DNA from: Fibrobacter sp.
Lineage (GTDB): Bacteria; Fibrobacterota; Fibrobacteria; Fibrobacterales; Fibrobacteraceae
Length of the DNA: 64,000 nt
Direction: 5' to 3'
Assembly: GCA_024399015.1 (NCBI GenBank)
Contig: JAKSIC010000003.1
Location: 124,001-188,000, forward strand
Of this stretch, positions 1 through 8,020 are shown one piece after another. The notes below the pieces were generated by a model, which was given only the letters and a program-made list of their open reading frames with translations, was not told where the DNA came from and ran no database searches. Both the position numbers and the translations under genes were made by a program. Numbering within the stretch: position 1 is the first letter of the stretch; each line of letters begins with the position of its first letter.

Positions 1-88
1 CGACTTCGTTGGGAGTTTGCCATGTTCCCAGAGCAATCTTGGGAATACGGACCTTATTGCTGAGTTTGTAAGTTTCTTCGATAATCAT
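1..88 (-). CDS. aldo/keto reductase, N-terminal fragment
   Basis: The gene runs off the left window edge; only the first 29 codons are visible, starting at the ATG whose complement is 86-88. The translation begins MIIEETYKLSNKVRIP and continues to KIALGTWQTPNEV, which is the typical first beta strand and GTW/GTWQ motif of NADPH-dependent aldo/keto reductases (TIM barrel oxidoreductases). It starts only 3 bases after the stop codon of the upstream CDF transporter, so the two genes are almost certainly co-transcribed. Substrate cannot be judged from the fragment. Confidence 0.75.
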   Translation of the reverse strand, partial: MIIEETYKLSNKVRIPKIALGTWQTPNEV

Positions 89-91
89 AAT

Positions 92-1000
92 TTATTTCGC
101 CTTGGCGGGATCATAGGGGTCCACATGGACCATGGCGTCTACTACATTCTCGCCCGCTTCCAGAATACGGCGTTCCACTTCTTCGGACAAGTCGTGAGCG
201 GCAAGGAGAGTCATGTCGGCTGCGACCACAATGTGCAAGTCCACATGAAGGTCACTACCAACAAAGCGGGTGCGGAAACCATGAATGCTAATTACCCCGG
301 GAGTGGCTTCTGCAATTTCGCGAAGCTTACGGGCAACTTCTTCGGAAGCTCCTTCGTCAGCCACCTGATGAATTCCCGGCCAAGCAATTTCATAACCGGA
401 ATGAAGAATGAAGCAAGCTACGATTACGGCACCCACAGAATCTGCAAACCAGAGGTCCGGCAGAACAATTCCAATGACAACTGCAATCAAAACAGGAATG
501 GAACTATAGGCGTCACTACGATGGTGCCAAGCATTGGCCACCAGCGCCTGGCTGCGGATCTTTCGGCCTTCCCGAGCTGTGTAGCGGAAAAGCCCTTCCT
601 TGATAGCGATAGACAGAGCCGCCATCACCGCAGCAATCCATTCCGGACGTGTGGCAGCCTCTTCACCTGCGAGCAGCGCCTGGATGGCATTGTAGCCGAG
701 TCCAACACCTACCACACAAACGGCGATTCCAATTCCAACGGAAATCAACGTTTCAAATCGGCGATGACCATAAGGATGATTTGCATCTGGAGGGCAGTTC
801 CACAACTTGGAACCGGCGATAACAGCAATATCCGTCAAAAAATCGGAAGCACTGTGAATGGCATCGGCAATCAAGGCCTGGGAACCGCCAAAGAAACCGG
901 CAAAAAACTTGCCCACAGACAAGGCAACGTTCCAAATGAGCCCCACCCAGGTAACATGGCGAACTTCAGAACTATCATCCTGTTTGGCGATTCGAGTCAT
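92..1000 (-). CDS. cation diffusion facilitator (CDF) family metal exporter
   Basis: A 302-residue inner-membrane protein of normal CDF length. Six hydrophobic segments fill residues 17-200, followed by a soluble C-terminal ferredoxin-like domain (about 205-302). The two intramembrane HxxxD metal-site motifs of the family are present: HSASD at 49-53 in TM2 and HHRSD at 158-162 in TM5. CDF proteins exchange protons for divalent cations such as Zn, Fe or Mn; the metal is not predictable here. It is the first gene of a pair with the aldo/keto reductase (3-bp gap). No Shine-Dalgarno precedes the ATG; instead a TAGATTTA box lies 5 bases upstream, suggesting a leaderless start. Confidence 0.93.
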   Translation of the reverse strand: MTRIAKQDDSSEVRHVTWVGLIWNVALSVGKFFAGFFGGSQALIADAIHSASDFLTDIAVIAGSKLWNCPPDANHPYGHRRFETLISVGIGIAVCVVGVGLGYNAIQALLAGEEAATRPEWIAAVMAALSIAIKEGLFRYTAREGRKIRSQALVANAWHHRSDAYSSIPVLIAVVIGIVLPDLWFADSVGAVIVACFILHSGYEIAWPGIHQVADEGASEEVARKLREIAEATPGVISIHGFRTRFVGSDLHVDLHIVVAADMTLLAAHDLSEEVERRILEAGENVVDAMVHVDPYDPAKAK

Positions 1001-1005
1001 AGCCG

Positions 1006-1013
1006 TAAATCTA
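1006..1013 (-). promoter_or_regulatory. TAnnTTTA box 5 nt before CDF start
   Basis: On the minus strand TAGATTTA is followed by CGGCT and the ATG of the CDF gene. This fits the TAnnTTTG/A -7 to -10 type box of Bacteroidetes-group promoters and would place the transcript start at or next to the start codon. The same spacing recurs at seven other genes in the window. No clear upstream -33/-35 box was seen. Confidence 0.45.
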
Positions 1014-1135
1014 CATAATCCACAAGGTTCTTGTAAGGGGCAAATAAATTTTTCATTTTATATGCAACCAAGAGCCCATTATATGCATCAAAACAAACGT
1101 AATTTGACCGGAACATTCTATTTTTGGCTTGCCAT

Positions 1136-2473
1136 ATGAAGAAATTCTTGAAATTTTTGCTTATTTTCGCCGTTTTAGGCGTCACAGCATTCGCTGTGAA
1201 GTTCTTTGTTTTTGACAAGAACGGCCAACCCAAGGAAGTTTCTTTGGTCACCGCAGACGTCGTTCAGGGCAATATTTCCACATCAATTTCAGCAACGGGC
1301 TCTCTAGAACCTGTTGACCAAGTCGAAATCGGCACCCAGGTCTCCGGCGACATCAGCAAAATCTATGCAGATTTTAATTCCAAGGTCAAAAAGGGCCAAG
1401 TCATAGCCGAGCTGGATAAGTCCAAGTTGAAAGCAACCCTGGATCAAGTTCAAATCGCCTACAAATCCGCAGAAAACGACTACAATTTCAAGAAATCCAC
1501 CTACGAGCGCGTAAAAAAATTGGCAGAATCCCATAGCGCCAGCGCCGTAGAACTGGAAACCGCCGAATACAACATGAATGCAGCCAAGCTTTCCATGGAA
1601 CGCAGCAAGAACGAAGTGGCCCAGGCAAAGCTGAATCTGAGTTACGCAACCATCAAGAGTCCCATTAACGGCGTTGTGTTGAAACGCGCTGTCGATGTTG
1701 GCCAGACGGTGGCAGCCTCCATGAGCACCCCCACCTTGTTCATCATCGCCAAGGACCTTTCCCAAATGAAGGTCATGGCTTCCGTAGATGAAGCTGATAT
1801 CGGTCAAGTCAAGGCTGACCAGAAAGTTGAATTTACTGTGGATGCTTTCCCCAACGACAAGTTCAGTGGCAAGGTCCAGGAAGTCCGTTTGAATCCCACC
1901 ACCACTTCCAATGTGGTGACCTACACAGTGGTAATTACTGCAGACAACCCGGACCAGAAACTGCTCCCCGGCATGACCGCCACCTGCACCATCGTCACCA
2001 AGGAAGTTACCGACGCCATTACCGTTCCCGTGAAAGCATTGAAGTTCACCCCCGACGAAAATACTCCCATGGCAAATCCCAGAGATACGCCTCGCCCTGA
2101 AGGTTTTGGTCCTCCGCCGGGATTCAAGGAAGGTGAAACGCCTCCTCCGCCTCCTGACATGGGCGCAGGCGGCCCTCCCCCAGGCATGGGTCCCCCCGGC
2201 GGTCCTGGTGGTTTCGGCAAAGGCCCCATGAAGAAGGGACGTCCTCCCAAACTTAAAGGCGATCACGTTTGGATCGATGTTGGCGGAAAAGTCGCACCGC
2301 GCCGTGTCAAGATTGGAATCAACGATGGCGTGAACGTGGAGATCCTTGAAGGCCTCAGCATCGGAGAAACAGTGGTAGTAGGCCAGGAAACCCCTGAAAT
2401 GAAAAAGACTGAAAAGAGCGAAGCCAGCAGTCCCTTTATGCCGGGCCCGCCAGGCAAAAAGAAGCGTAAATAA
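1136..2473 (+). CDS. periplasmic adaptor (MacA/HlyD family) of an efflux system
   Basis: A 445-residue membrane-fusion protein. Residues 5-25 form an N-terminal membrane anchor; then come a barrel-sandwich half (about 45-85), an alpha-helical hairpin rich in K/E/A (about 95-170), the second lipoyl half with the motif IKSPINGVVLKRAVDVG, and a beta-barrel (about 200-290). A stretch of about 60 residues (roughly 315-372) is extremely rich in Pro, Gly and Met, and is inserted before the last membrane-proximal strands; a Lys-rich tail follows. In MacAB/ABC or RND systems the adaptor links the inner-membrane pump to an outer-membrane channel, but no pump or channel gene is next to it. The ATG at 1136 was preferred over a TTG at 1124. 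Confidence 0.85.
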   Translation: MKKFLKFLLIFAVLGVTAFAVKFFVFDKNGQPKEVSLVTADVVQGNISTSISATGSLEPVDQVEIGTQVSGDISKIYADFNSKVKKGQVIAELDKSKLKATLDQVQIAYKSAENDYNFKKSTYERVKKLAESHSASAVELETAEYNMNAAKLSMERSKNEVAQAKLNLSYATIKSPINGVVLKRAVDVGQTVAASMSTPTLFIIAKDLSQMKVMASVDEADIGQVKADQKVEFTVDAFPNDKFSGKVQEVRLNPTTTSNVVTYTVVITADNPDQKLLPGMTATCTIVTKEVTDAITVPVKALKFTPDENTPMANPRDTPRPEGFGPPPGFKEGETPPPPPDMGAGGPPPGMGPPGGPGGFGKGPMKKGRPPKLKGDHVWIDVGGKVAPRRVKIGINDGVNVEILEGLSIGETVVVGQETPEMKKTEKSEASSPFMPGPPGKKKRK

Positions 2474-2486
2474 GATTATATCGACC

Positions 2487-2513
2487 AAACACCCGCAAGG
2501 CGGGTGTTTTTTG
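2487..2513 (+). terminator. rho-independent terminator
   Basis: The arms ACCCGC (2491-2496) and GCGGGT (2500-2505), extended by AAAC/GTTT, form a short-loop hairpin followed by T6. It lies 14 bases after the adaptor stop codon. Confidence 0.9.
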
Positions 2514-2693
2514 CGTTTTACACATTACAGAATAAATTTTTACACACATTTTAAACGATTTAACACGTAACAGCCATTATTAAACAATCTTTTACAAGGA
2601 ATTTTTACACACTGTACTTATATTTTGCCCAGGTGTTTGAATGATGTTGCTTGCAAAAAGCAACAAAAACAAAAAAAGTCAAACGGAGGTAGT

Positions 2694-4154
2694 ATGACTT
2701 TGAAATCAATTTTCGGCGGCATCCTTGCTACAGCAGTGATCGCATCCGCATGGACCATCGACGGCGTTGTCACAAACGCAAGTGGCAAGCCCCTGGCAAA
2801 CGTGGACATCAATTCCTTTAACTACGCAGGAATTTCCACAAAAACCGACACCCAAGGCAAGTTTATGCTCAGCAATGGCGACGATATGTCTATCGCTGGC
2901 GTTGCCGCCCAGGGCAAACTCTCCGTCAAGAGAGACGGTTTTATGCTGAACATCGCAAATCCCAGCGGAAACTCCTTTAAGGTTTCCCTCATGGACGCTC
3001 TTGGAAAGGTTCAGATGCAGAAGGAATTCAATTCCTCCACCGCATCCATCGACTTGAAGAAAGTTGCCGACCAGAAATTGATGATTTTGAAGATTTCCAG
3101 CAACAGCGCTAACGAAAACTACATCCTCTCCCGCGGCGCCCTGATGAAGGCCGGCGATCCTATGGCAACTTTGATGTTCGCTTTGGATGGTTATCAGCAG
3201 ACCGTTTACACCATGAAGGCCGAAGTTGAAACTAATGTAAAGATCGTTATGGAAAAGGCCGGTGCAACTCCTGCATCCAGCTCTAGCTCCAAGCCTATCG
3301 TCGCCTCCAGTTCTTCCGCAAAGCCGGTAGCAAGCAGCTCCAGCAAGGCAGAAGAATTTGTTAGCTGCGTCGGCAAGACCTATCAGGCCGGCGACCACAA
3401 GATGTCCGTAAACGTAGACGGAAAGAACCGTACTTACATTATGCACGTTCCCAGCTCCTACAAGGGCGACAAGGCTGTTCCGCTGGTTGTCGACTACCAT
3501 CCCATCGGAGGTTCCGGCCAGGGTCAGCTTAGCGGTACCACGTACAAGAGCTTGACCGACCAGGAAGGCGTCATTTCCTTGTACCCGGATGGCACCGGCG
3601 GAAAGTCCATGATGGGCGCAGGCTGGAACGTAGGCCCCTGCTGCTCCAATGACGACGACGTAAAGTTCTCTCGCGAAATGATCAAGGCTGTGGAAGAAAA
3701 GGTCTGCATTGACAAGAAGCGCGTTTATGCAACCGGCTTCTCCATGGGCGGCGGCATGAGCAACCACGTTGCTTGCTATATGTCCGACATTTACGCCGCA
3801 GTGGCTCCTGCAGCAATGGACTTGAACAAGACCAACAGCGCAACCTGCAATCCGGAACGTCCCATTTCCATCATCATGTTCCGCGGTACCGCCGATAACG
3901 TTTGCCGATACCAGGGTGGCGACAGCGGCTTCAACGACGGCTTGAACTTCCTGGGCGCTGAAGGCAACTTCAAGTTCTGGGCACAGAAGAACGGTTGCAC
4001 CGGTTCTCCCACCACCAACTCCAACGGTTGCCAGGAATACTCTAACTGCCAAGGCGGCACCAAGGTTGTGCTCTGCACCAAGCAGGGTGGCGGCCACGAA
4101 CAGGGCGATGGCAAGGTCGGTTGGCCGTTCCTGAAGTCCTTCACCATGCCGTAA
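2694..4154 (+). CDS. secreted CE1-type (feruloyl/acetyl xylan) esterase
   Basis: A 486-residue secreted protein. A signal peptide (1-20, ending ASA) is followed by a beta-rich domain (about 20-185) resembling a carboxypeptidase-regulatory-like module plus a sorting-like segment, then a Ser-rich linker (about 190-222) and an esterase domain (about 225-486) of the PHB-depolymerase/CE1 fold. The serine hydrolase triad can be read: nucleophile Ser in GFSMGGG (about 350), Asp in GTADN (about 401) and His in GGGHEQ (about 468). Several paired cysteines suggest disulfides. Such enzymes release acetyl or feruloyl groups from xylan; specificity is not decidable. The start is fixed by GGAGG 8 bases upstream of ATG 2694. 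Placing an accessory module with sorting-like features before the catalytic domain is unusual. Confidence 0.85.
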   Translation: MTLKSIFGGILATAVIASAWTIDGVVTNASGKPLANVDINSFNYAGISTKTDTQGKFMLSNGDDMSIAGVAAQGKLSVKRDGFMLNIANPSGNSFKVSLMDALGKVQMQKEFNSSTASIDLKKVADQKLMILKISSNSANENYILSRGALMKAGDPMATLMFALDGYQQTVYTMKAEVETNVKIVMEKAGATPASSSSSKPIVASSSSAKPVASSSSKAEEFVSCVGKTYQAGDHKMSVNVDGKNRTYIMHVPSSYKGDKAVPLVVDYHPIGGSGQGQLSGTTYKSLTDQEGVISLYPDGTGGKSMMGAGWNVGPCCSNDDDVKFSREMIKAVEEKVCIDKKRVYATGFSMGGGMSNHVACYMSDIYAAVAPAAMDLNKTNSATCNPERPISIIMFRGTADNVCRYQGGDSGFNDGLNFLGAEGNFKFWAQKNGCTGSPTTNSNGCQEYSNCQGGTKVVLCTKQGGGHEQGDGKVGWPFLKSFTMP

Positions 4155-4210
4155 TCAGGAAAAAGAAACTACTCCATTCCCCGATTTGTTTGGTTTAAAA
4201 GGGGAAAGAA

Positions 4211-4239
4211 GACCTCCGCGAACGCGGGGGTCTTTTTTT
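4211..4239 (+). terminator. rho-independent terminator of the esterase gene
   Basis: GACCTCCGCG and CGCGGGGGTC pair (one G-T wobble) around an AA loop, followed by T7. Confidence 0.88.
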
Positions 4240-4262
4240 GAGGTTTCCATTTTGAGAAAAGA

Positions 4263-4303
4263 AAAATCCCGAGACAGCGGAAAGCTGAACTCGGGATTTT
4301 TTT
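4263..4303. terminator. hairpin usable as bidirectional terminator
   Basis: AAAATCCCGAG (4263-4273) pairs with CTCGGGATTTT (4290-4300); T-runs follow on both strands, so it may serve both the esterase gene and the convergent aldolase gene. Confidence 0.7.
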
Positions 4304-4310
4304 GATGGGA

Positions 4311-4431
4311 TGCTAGTCGTTGTACTCGGTTTGCCAATCATGTTGGCCGGGGCTTCGCCCCGCCCCACGATTCGCTGCGCCTCGGCAATGCGTACGCAAG
4401 CGTCCGCGCAGCCCTCGGCTTGCTAGTCGTT
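4311..4431. repeat. GC-rich palindromic element bounded by an 11-bp direct repeat
   Basis: TGCTAGTCGTT occurs at 4311-4321 and again at 4421-4431, exactly 110 bp apart. The second copy contains the stop codon and last codons of the aldolase gene (NDstop), and the first copy would encode the same two residues and stop. The 99 bp between them are much more GC-rich than the surroundings and include a GGGGC-TTCG-CCCC hairpin. This looks like insertion of a small repeat element with target-site duplication. Confidence 0.6.
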
Positions 4432-5364
4432 CATCATATGATTATAGAACTTGCGGTAGTCATCCTTTTCTTCGGTCTTGCGGACGGCGATAGCGTCCTG
4501 CGGATGACGGTTGAGCATACCGGTGATCATCTGAGGAATGATGTAGCCCCATTCGTACTTGGCCTGGAGCGGAAGGAACAATTCCTGGTAAGCGTCGAGG
4601 ACCGGGCGGATATCGTACTTCGGATTCTTGAGGAAGCCGAGAAGGAGTTCGGTGGTGCAGTTGCCAGCGCCACGGCCCATACCGGAGACAGAACCGTCGA
4701 GGAAGTCAACGTGATTGATGATAGCCTGGATAGTATTGGAGAAAGCCAGCTGCTGGTTGTTGTGGCCATGGAAACCGAAACGTTTGTTCTTTACGATGCC
4801 CTTGTAACGATTGATTTCCTTATCGATGTCTTCCTGGTAGAATGCACCGAAGCTGTCAACCAAGTAAAGGACGTCAGCCTTACATTCTTCGTTAACCTGA
4901 TGAAGAGCTTCATCCAGTTCCGGACCACGGTCACGGCTAACAGCCATGATGTTCAAAGTGGTTTCGTAGCCCATTTCGTTGAAGGCATTCACCATTTCGA
5001 TACCCTTGTCGATGTTCTTCACGTAAGAAGCAACGCGGAACATCTGGTACGGGCTTTCGGAAGCAGGCTTCACAGCGTCCATGTTCACGCGGCCCACGTC
5101 AGCCATCACAGCCATCTTCATGTTGGATTCGATACCGTCCTTCACCTTCCACAGGAGATCGTCTTCACAGAACTTCCACGGACCGTATTCCTTGGGGTCG
5201 AAAAGTTCCGGAGAGTTCTTGTAACCCATTTCCATATAGTCAACGCCAGCGGCGGAGAGGAGGGTGTAAAGGCGACGGACGAATTCCAGGGAGAAGTCAT
5301 GCTTGTTGACGAGACCACCGTCACGGATGGTGCAGTCGAGAACCTTAATGCTTTCGTAGTACAT
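4423..5364 (-). CDS. DRE-TIM metallolyase-family aldolase (HMGL-like / 4-hydroxy-2-oxovalerate aldolase-like)
   Basis: A 313-residue cytosolic protein with the DRE-TIM signature near the N terminus (LDCTIRDGG, 9-17) and the metal-binding HxH strand GFHGHNN (about 199-205), followed by a Gly/Asn-rich loop (GMGRGAGN). This superfamily performs metal-dependent aldol condensation or cleavage with 2-oxo acids. The length and absence of a C-terminal regulatory domain fit 4-hydroxy-2-oxovalerate aldolase-like proteins rather than isopropylmalate synthase. No partner dehydrogenase is nearby, so the reaction is unknown; in envelope gene sets such proteins may act on sugar acids. The stop codon lies in the 11-bp repeat that bounds the adjacent element. 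Confidence 0.85.
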   Translation of the reverse strand: MYYESIKVLDCTIRDGGLVNKHDFSLEFVRRLYTLLSAAGVDYMEMGYKNSPELFDPKEYGPWKFCEDDLLWKVKDGIESNMKMAVMADVGRVNMDAVKPASESPYQMFRVASYVKNIDKGIEMVNAFNEMGYETTLNIMAVSRDRGPELDEALHQVNEECKADVLYLVDSFGAFYQEDIDKEINRYKGIVKNKRFGFHGHNNQQLAFSNTIQAIINHVDFLDGSVSGMGRGAGNCTTELLLGFLKNPKYDIRPVLDAYQELFLPLQAKYEWGYIIPQMITGMLNRHPQDAIAVRKTEEKDDYRKFYNHMMND

Positions 5365-5805
5365 ATGCTTCGCAGTTATGAATTATGAGTTACGAATTAC
5401 GAGTTTTTCCAAAAACGTAACCTTTTTTCACAACATCCTTTTAGTTAGGGTTTAGTTTTTTGTTTTATGGGGGCAAAGGTAGATTAAACATTGGCGCAAG
5501 TCAAGAGTATAGAGAGTTACCAATGAAAATTTATTCACATTCAACGCATTTATCGCGTTGTTTATAAAAATTCCCCCTATTTATCGTTGATATTCAACCT
5601 GTTACAAAGCGCAAGGACGATTTTTGCAGCATAAACAATAAACCGCAAGAAGCCTTTTTAGCAATATATCCTCATGTCACGTAAATATTTTAACGCAAAT
5701 ATTGCGTACATAAAGTCAATTCATTTCCGCACACCCGTTCGCCTTGCGAACCACTTCTAACGTCATTTTTCTCGCTTTTCACCGAGGGTTATTTAAATTT
5801 ATGGC
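5365..5805. other. 441-bp AT-rich intergenic region between divergent genes
   Basis: No gene seen. It should hold the promoters of the aldolase (minus) and GH9 (plus) genes. A short degenerate tandem repeat (units like GAATTATGAGTTAC / GAATTACGAG) lies at 5376-5404 beside the aldolase start. The rest is AT-rich with no recognisable operator. Confidence 0.6.
5794..5801 (+). promoter_or_regulatory. TAnnTTTA box 4 nt before GH9 start
   Basis: TAAATTTA is followed by TGGC and ATG 5806; no Shine-Dalgarno is present at a useful distance. It is the same arrangement as at seven other starts in this window and suggests a leaderless transcript. Confidence 0.4.
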
Positions 5806-7902
5806 ATGAGGACAAAGATTTTTTCATTAAGCACTTTTGCAGCACTGGCAACCATCGGCTCTGCCAACGCTGCCACATTTTACCATAACCAGGTGGGTTA
5901 CGACGCTTCCCAGCCAAAATCCGTAGTGGTCAAAGCTGCAGCGGGGCTCGACGGAGCAGACTTTACCGTGGAATCAAACGGCGTCGCTGTTTACACTGGC
6001 AAATTGAGCAAGGGTACAAATCCCGACAACTGGATCAGCGGAAGCGATGTATTCTACACCGCGGACTTTTCTAAGGTGACCGAACCAGGCACCTACACCA
6101 TCAAGCTTTCCGACGGTTCCTCTCTAGAGAAGATTGTCATCGCCGAGAACGCCTTGGCTGCCAACACCCTGAAGTCCGTGATGGACTATTTCTACAAGGA
6201 CCGCGCCGACAAGGACCCCATCATGGGCTGGGACAAGAAGGTTTCCGTCTATGGCAGCAGCGGCGTTACCCGCGACGTTCACGGCGGCTGGTACGACGCC
6301 AGCGGTGACGTGAGCAAGTACTTCAGCCATCTTTCATACGCCAACTACCTGAACCCGCAGCAGATTCCGCTGACCGTCTGGGCATTGGCATTTACCGCCG
6401 AAAAGATGCCCAGCACATTGACTGCAAACCCATCCACAGTTACCGCAATTGACGAAGCTATTTACGGCGCAGACTTTTTGATGCGCATGCAGGACGAGTC
6501 CGGATTCTTCTACATGACGGTATTCGACAACTGGGGACAGGGCAACCGTTATCTTTGTGCTTTCAGCGGAAGCGACGGTGTAAAAAGTGCCGACTATCAG
6601 GCAGCTTTCCGTGAAGGAGGCGGCATGGCCATCGCAGCTCTCGCCCGCGCATCCACCTTGAAAAAGAGCGGTGAATACACCAGCGAACAGTACCTAGCAG
6701 CCGCCGTAAAGGGTTTTGATCATTTGCAGGCAAAGCAATCCATTGACGGCAATTGCGCGTACTGTGACGATGGCAAGGAAAACATCATTGACGACTATAC
6801 CGCCTTGCTGGCTGCAACGGAATTGTACAAGGCTACCAACGAAAGCAAATACCTCTACGAAGCAGAATCAAGGGCAGACCAACTGATTAGCCGACTCAGC
6901 GAAGAAGGTTATTTCTGGAGCGACGACGCAAAGACTCGCCCCTTCTGGCACGCTAGCGACGCAGGGCTCCCCCTAGTCGCTCTCGTCAATTTCGCAGAAG
7001 TAGAAGACAAGGAAGGAAGGAACGATTGTCCCGATTGCATGGGTTGCTCTTGTCGCAACATCATGCTTGATTACGCAGTAAATGCCATAAAAAAACATTT
7101 GAAATGGCTCGTTTCTGTTACCAACGAGATTGACAATCCTTTTGGTTACGCACGACAAACTGCAAAGACTCAAGGTGCAATCAAGAATACTTTCTTTATT
7201 CCTCACGACAACGAAAGCAACTACTGGTGGCAGGGCGAAGACGCCCGTATCGCAAGCCTTTCCGCCGCCGTAATCTACGCCCAGAAATTCCTTGGGGAAT
7301 TAGCTGACAGTGAAATAAAAAATGACGTTGAAAAATACGCCACCGATCAGCTAGACTGGATTCTCGGAAAGAACCCCTATGGCATCTGCATGATGTACAA
7401 AAAAGGCATCAAGAACCCTCAGATTTACGATGGAACATCCAACTACGACGCTACCTTGGAAGGCGGCATCGCCAACGGCATTTCAGGTCTTAAGGAAGAT
7501 GGCAGCGGCATTGTCTGGGACGACGTGGCCGCCATCGGAAAGTCCGAAGAACCTTGGAACAACTGGCGTTGGATCGAGCAGTGGCTTCCCCACAGCACCT
7601 GGTATTTAATGGCTCTCGCTGCACGTTACGACGAAGTCACCGTTGGCCAGAAAGCTCCTGTAAGCGCCATTCCGAATTCTAGCGCAATAACAAAATTTGA
7701 TGTTAAGCTCCATGGCAGAATCCTGAACGTGACATTGCAGAATACAAACTCCGCAACGGTACAATTAATGGACTTGAATGGACGAAAGATTATGAGCCAG
7801 GCAATTTCCGGAAAACAGGCCGCTATGGATCTTTCTGCATTGAAGAGTGGTGTGTACATGGTGAAGTCTGATGGTCTGACCAAGAAGATCGCCGTGAAGT
7901 AA
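5806..7902 (+). CDS. secreted GH9 endoglucanase with C-terminal sorting-like domain
   Basis: A 698-residue secreted cellulase candidate. A signal peptide (1-22, ANA) is followed by an N-terminal Ig-like CelD_N domain (about 23-115, FYHNQVGYD), a GH9 (alpha/alpha)6 domain (about 120-610) and a C-terminal domain (about 630-698) ending in the pattern VQLMDLNGRK...LKSGVYMVK...KKIAVK, like type A sorting domains. The catalytic aspartates lie in GGWYDASGD (about 160-168), which has one residue more than the usual GGWYDAGD, and the likely general acid is Glu591 in WRWIEQW. An insert with four closely spaced cysteines (408-415, CPDCMGCSC) and CAYC further upstream may bind metal. GH9 enzymes cleave beta-1,4-glucan. 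It is flanked by its own terminator and lies alone. Confidence 0.92.
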   Translation: MRTKIFSLSTFAALATIGSANAATFYHNQVGYDASQPKSVVVKAAAGLDGADFTVESNGVAVYTGKLSKGTNPDNWISGSDVFYTADFSKVTEPGTYTIKLSDGSSLEKIVIAENALAANTLKSVMDYFYKDRADKDPIMGWDKKVSVYGSSGVTRDVHGGWYDASGDVSKYFSHLSYANYLNPQQIPLTVWALAFTAEKMPSTLTANPSTVTAIDEAIYGADFLMRMQDESGFFYMTVFDNWGQGNRYLCAFSGSDGVKSADYQAAFREGGGMAIAALARASTLKKSGEYTSEQYLAAAVKGFDHLQAKQSIDGNCAYCDDGKENIIDDYTALLAATELYKATNESKYLYEAESRADQLISRLSEEGYFWSDDAKTRPFWHASDAGLPLVALVNFAEVEDKEGRNDCPDCMGCSCRNIMLDYAVNAIKKHLKWLVSVTNEIDNPFGYARQTAKTQGAIKNTFFIPHDNESNYWWQGEDARIASLSAAVIYAQKFLGELADSEIKNDVEKYATDQLDWILGKNPYGICMMYKKGIKNPQIYDGTSNYDATLEGGIANGISGLKEDGSGIVWDDVAAIGKSEEPWNNWRWIEQWLPHSTWYLMALAARYDEVTVGQKAPVSAIPNSSAITKFDVKLHGRILNVTLQNTNSATVQLMDLNGRKIMSQAISGKQAAMDLSALKSGVYMVKSDGLTKKIAVK

Positions 7903-7940
7903 AAAACGCCCGATTCAATCGCCGGAAGAAAATTTCACAA

Positions 7941-7969
7941 AAAAAGACCGCCCCGAAGGCGGCCTTTTT
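7941..7969. terminator. hairpin terminator, probably bidirectional
   Basis: CCGCC-CCGAA-GGCGG core with AAAAAG/CTTTTT flanks between the convergent GH9 and sugar transporter genes. Confidence 0.8.
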
Positions 7970-7970
7970 C

Positions 7971-8010
7971 GTCATGGATTCTATCGGGCCTTCGGCCCTC
8001 CAGAATGACG
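7971..8010. repeat. dispersed palindrome of the GTCATTCTGGAG type
   Basis: A 40-bp imperfect palindrome: GTCATggATTCT, then GGGCC-TTC-GGCCC, then AGAATGAC. Its ends (TCATTCT/AGAATGA) match the repeat found in frame inside mnmE at 9292-9317. Confidence 0.65.
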
Positions 8011-8020
8011 CTAGTCAAAG

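Noticed and set aside
1100-1126. TTGACC followed by TATTTTTG upstream of the adaptor gene as a promoter
   Set aside because: The spacing is too short for either a -35/-10 or a -33/-7 pair and the box is 9 bases from the ATG; too weak to list.
997-1251. Minus-strand frame between the CDF and adaptor genes
   Set aside because: It overlaps the signal-anchor region of the adaptor gene, has no ribosome-binding site and no recognisable protein.
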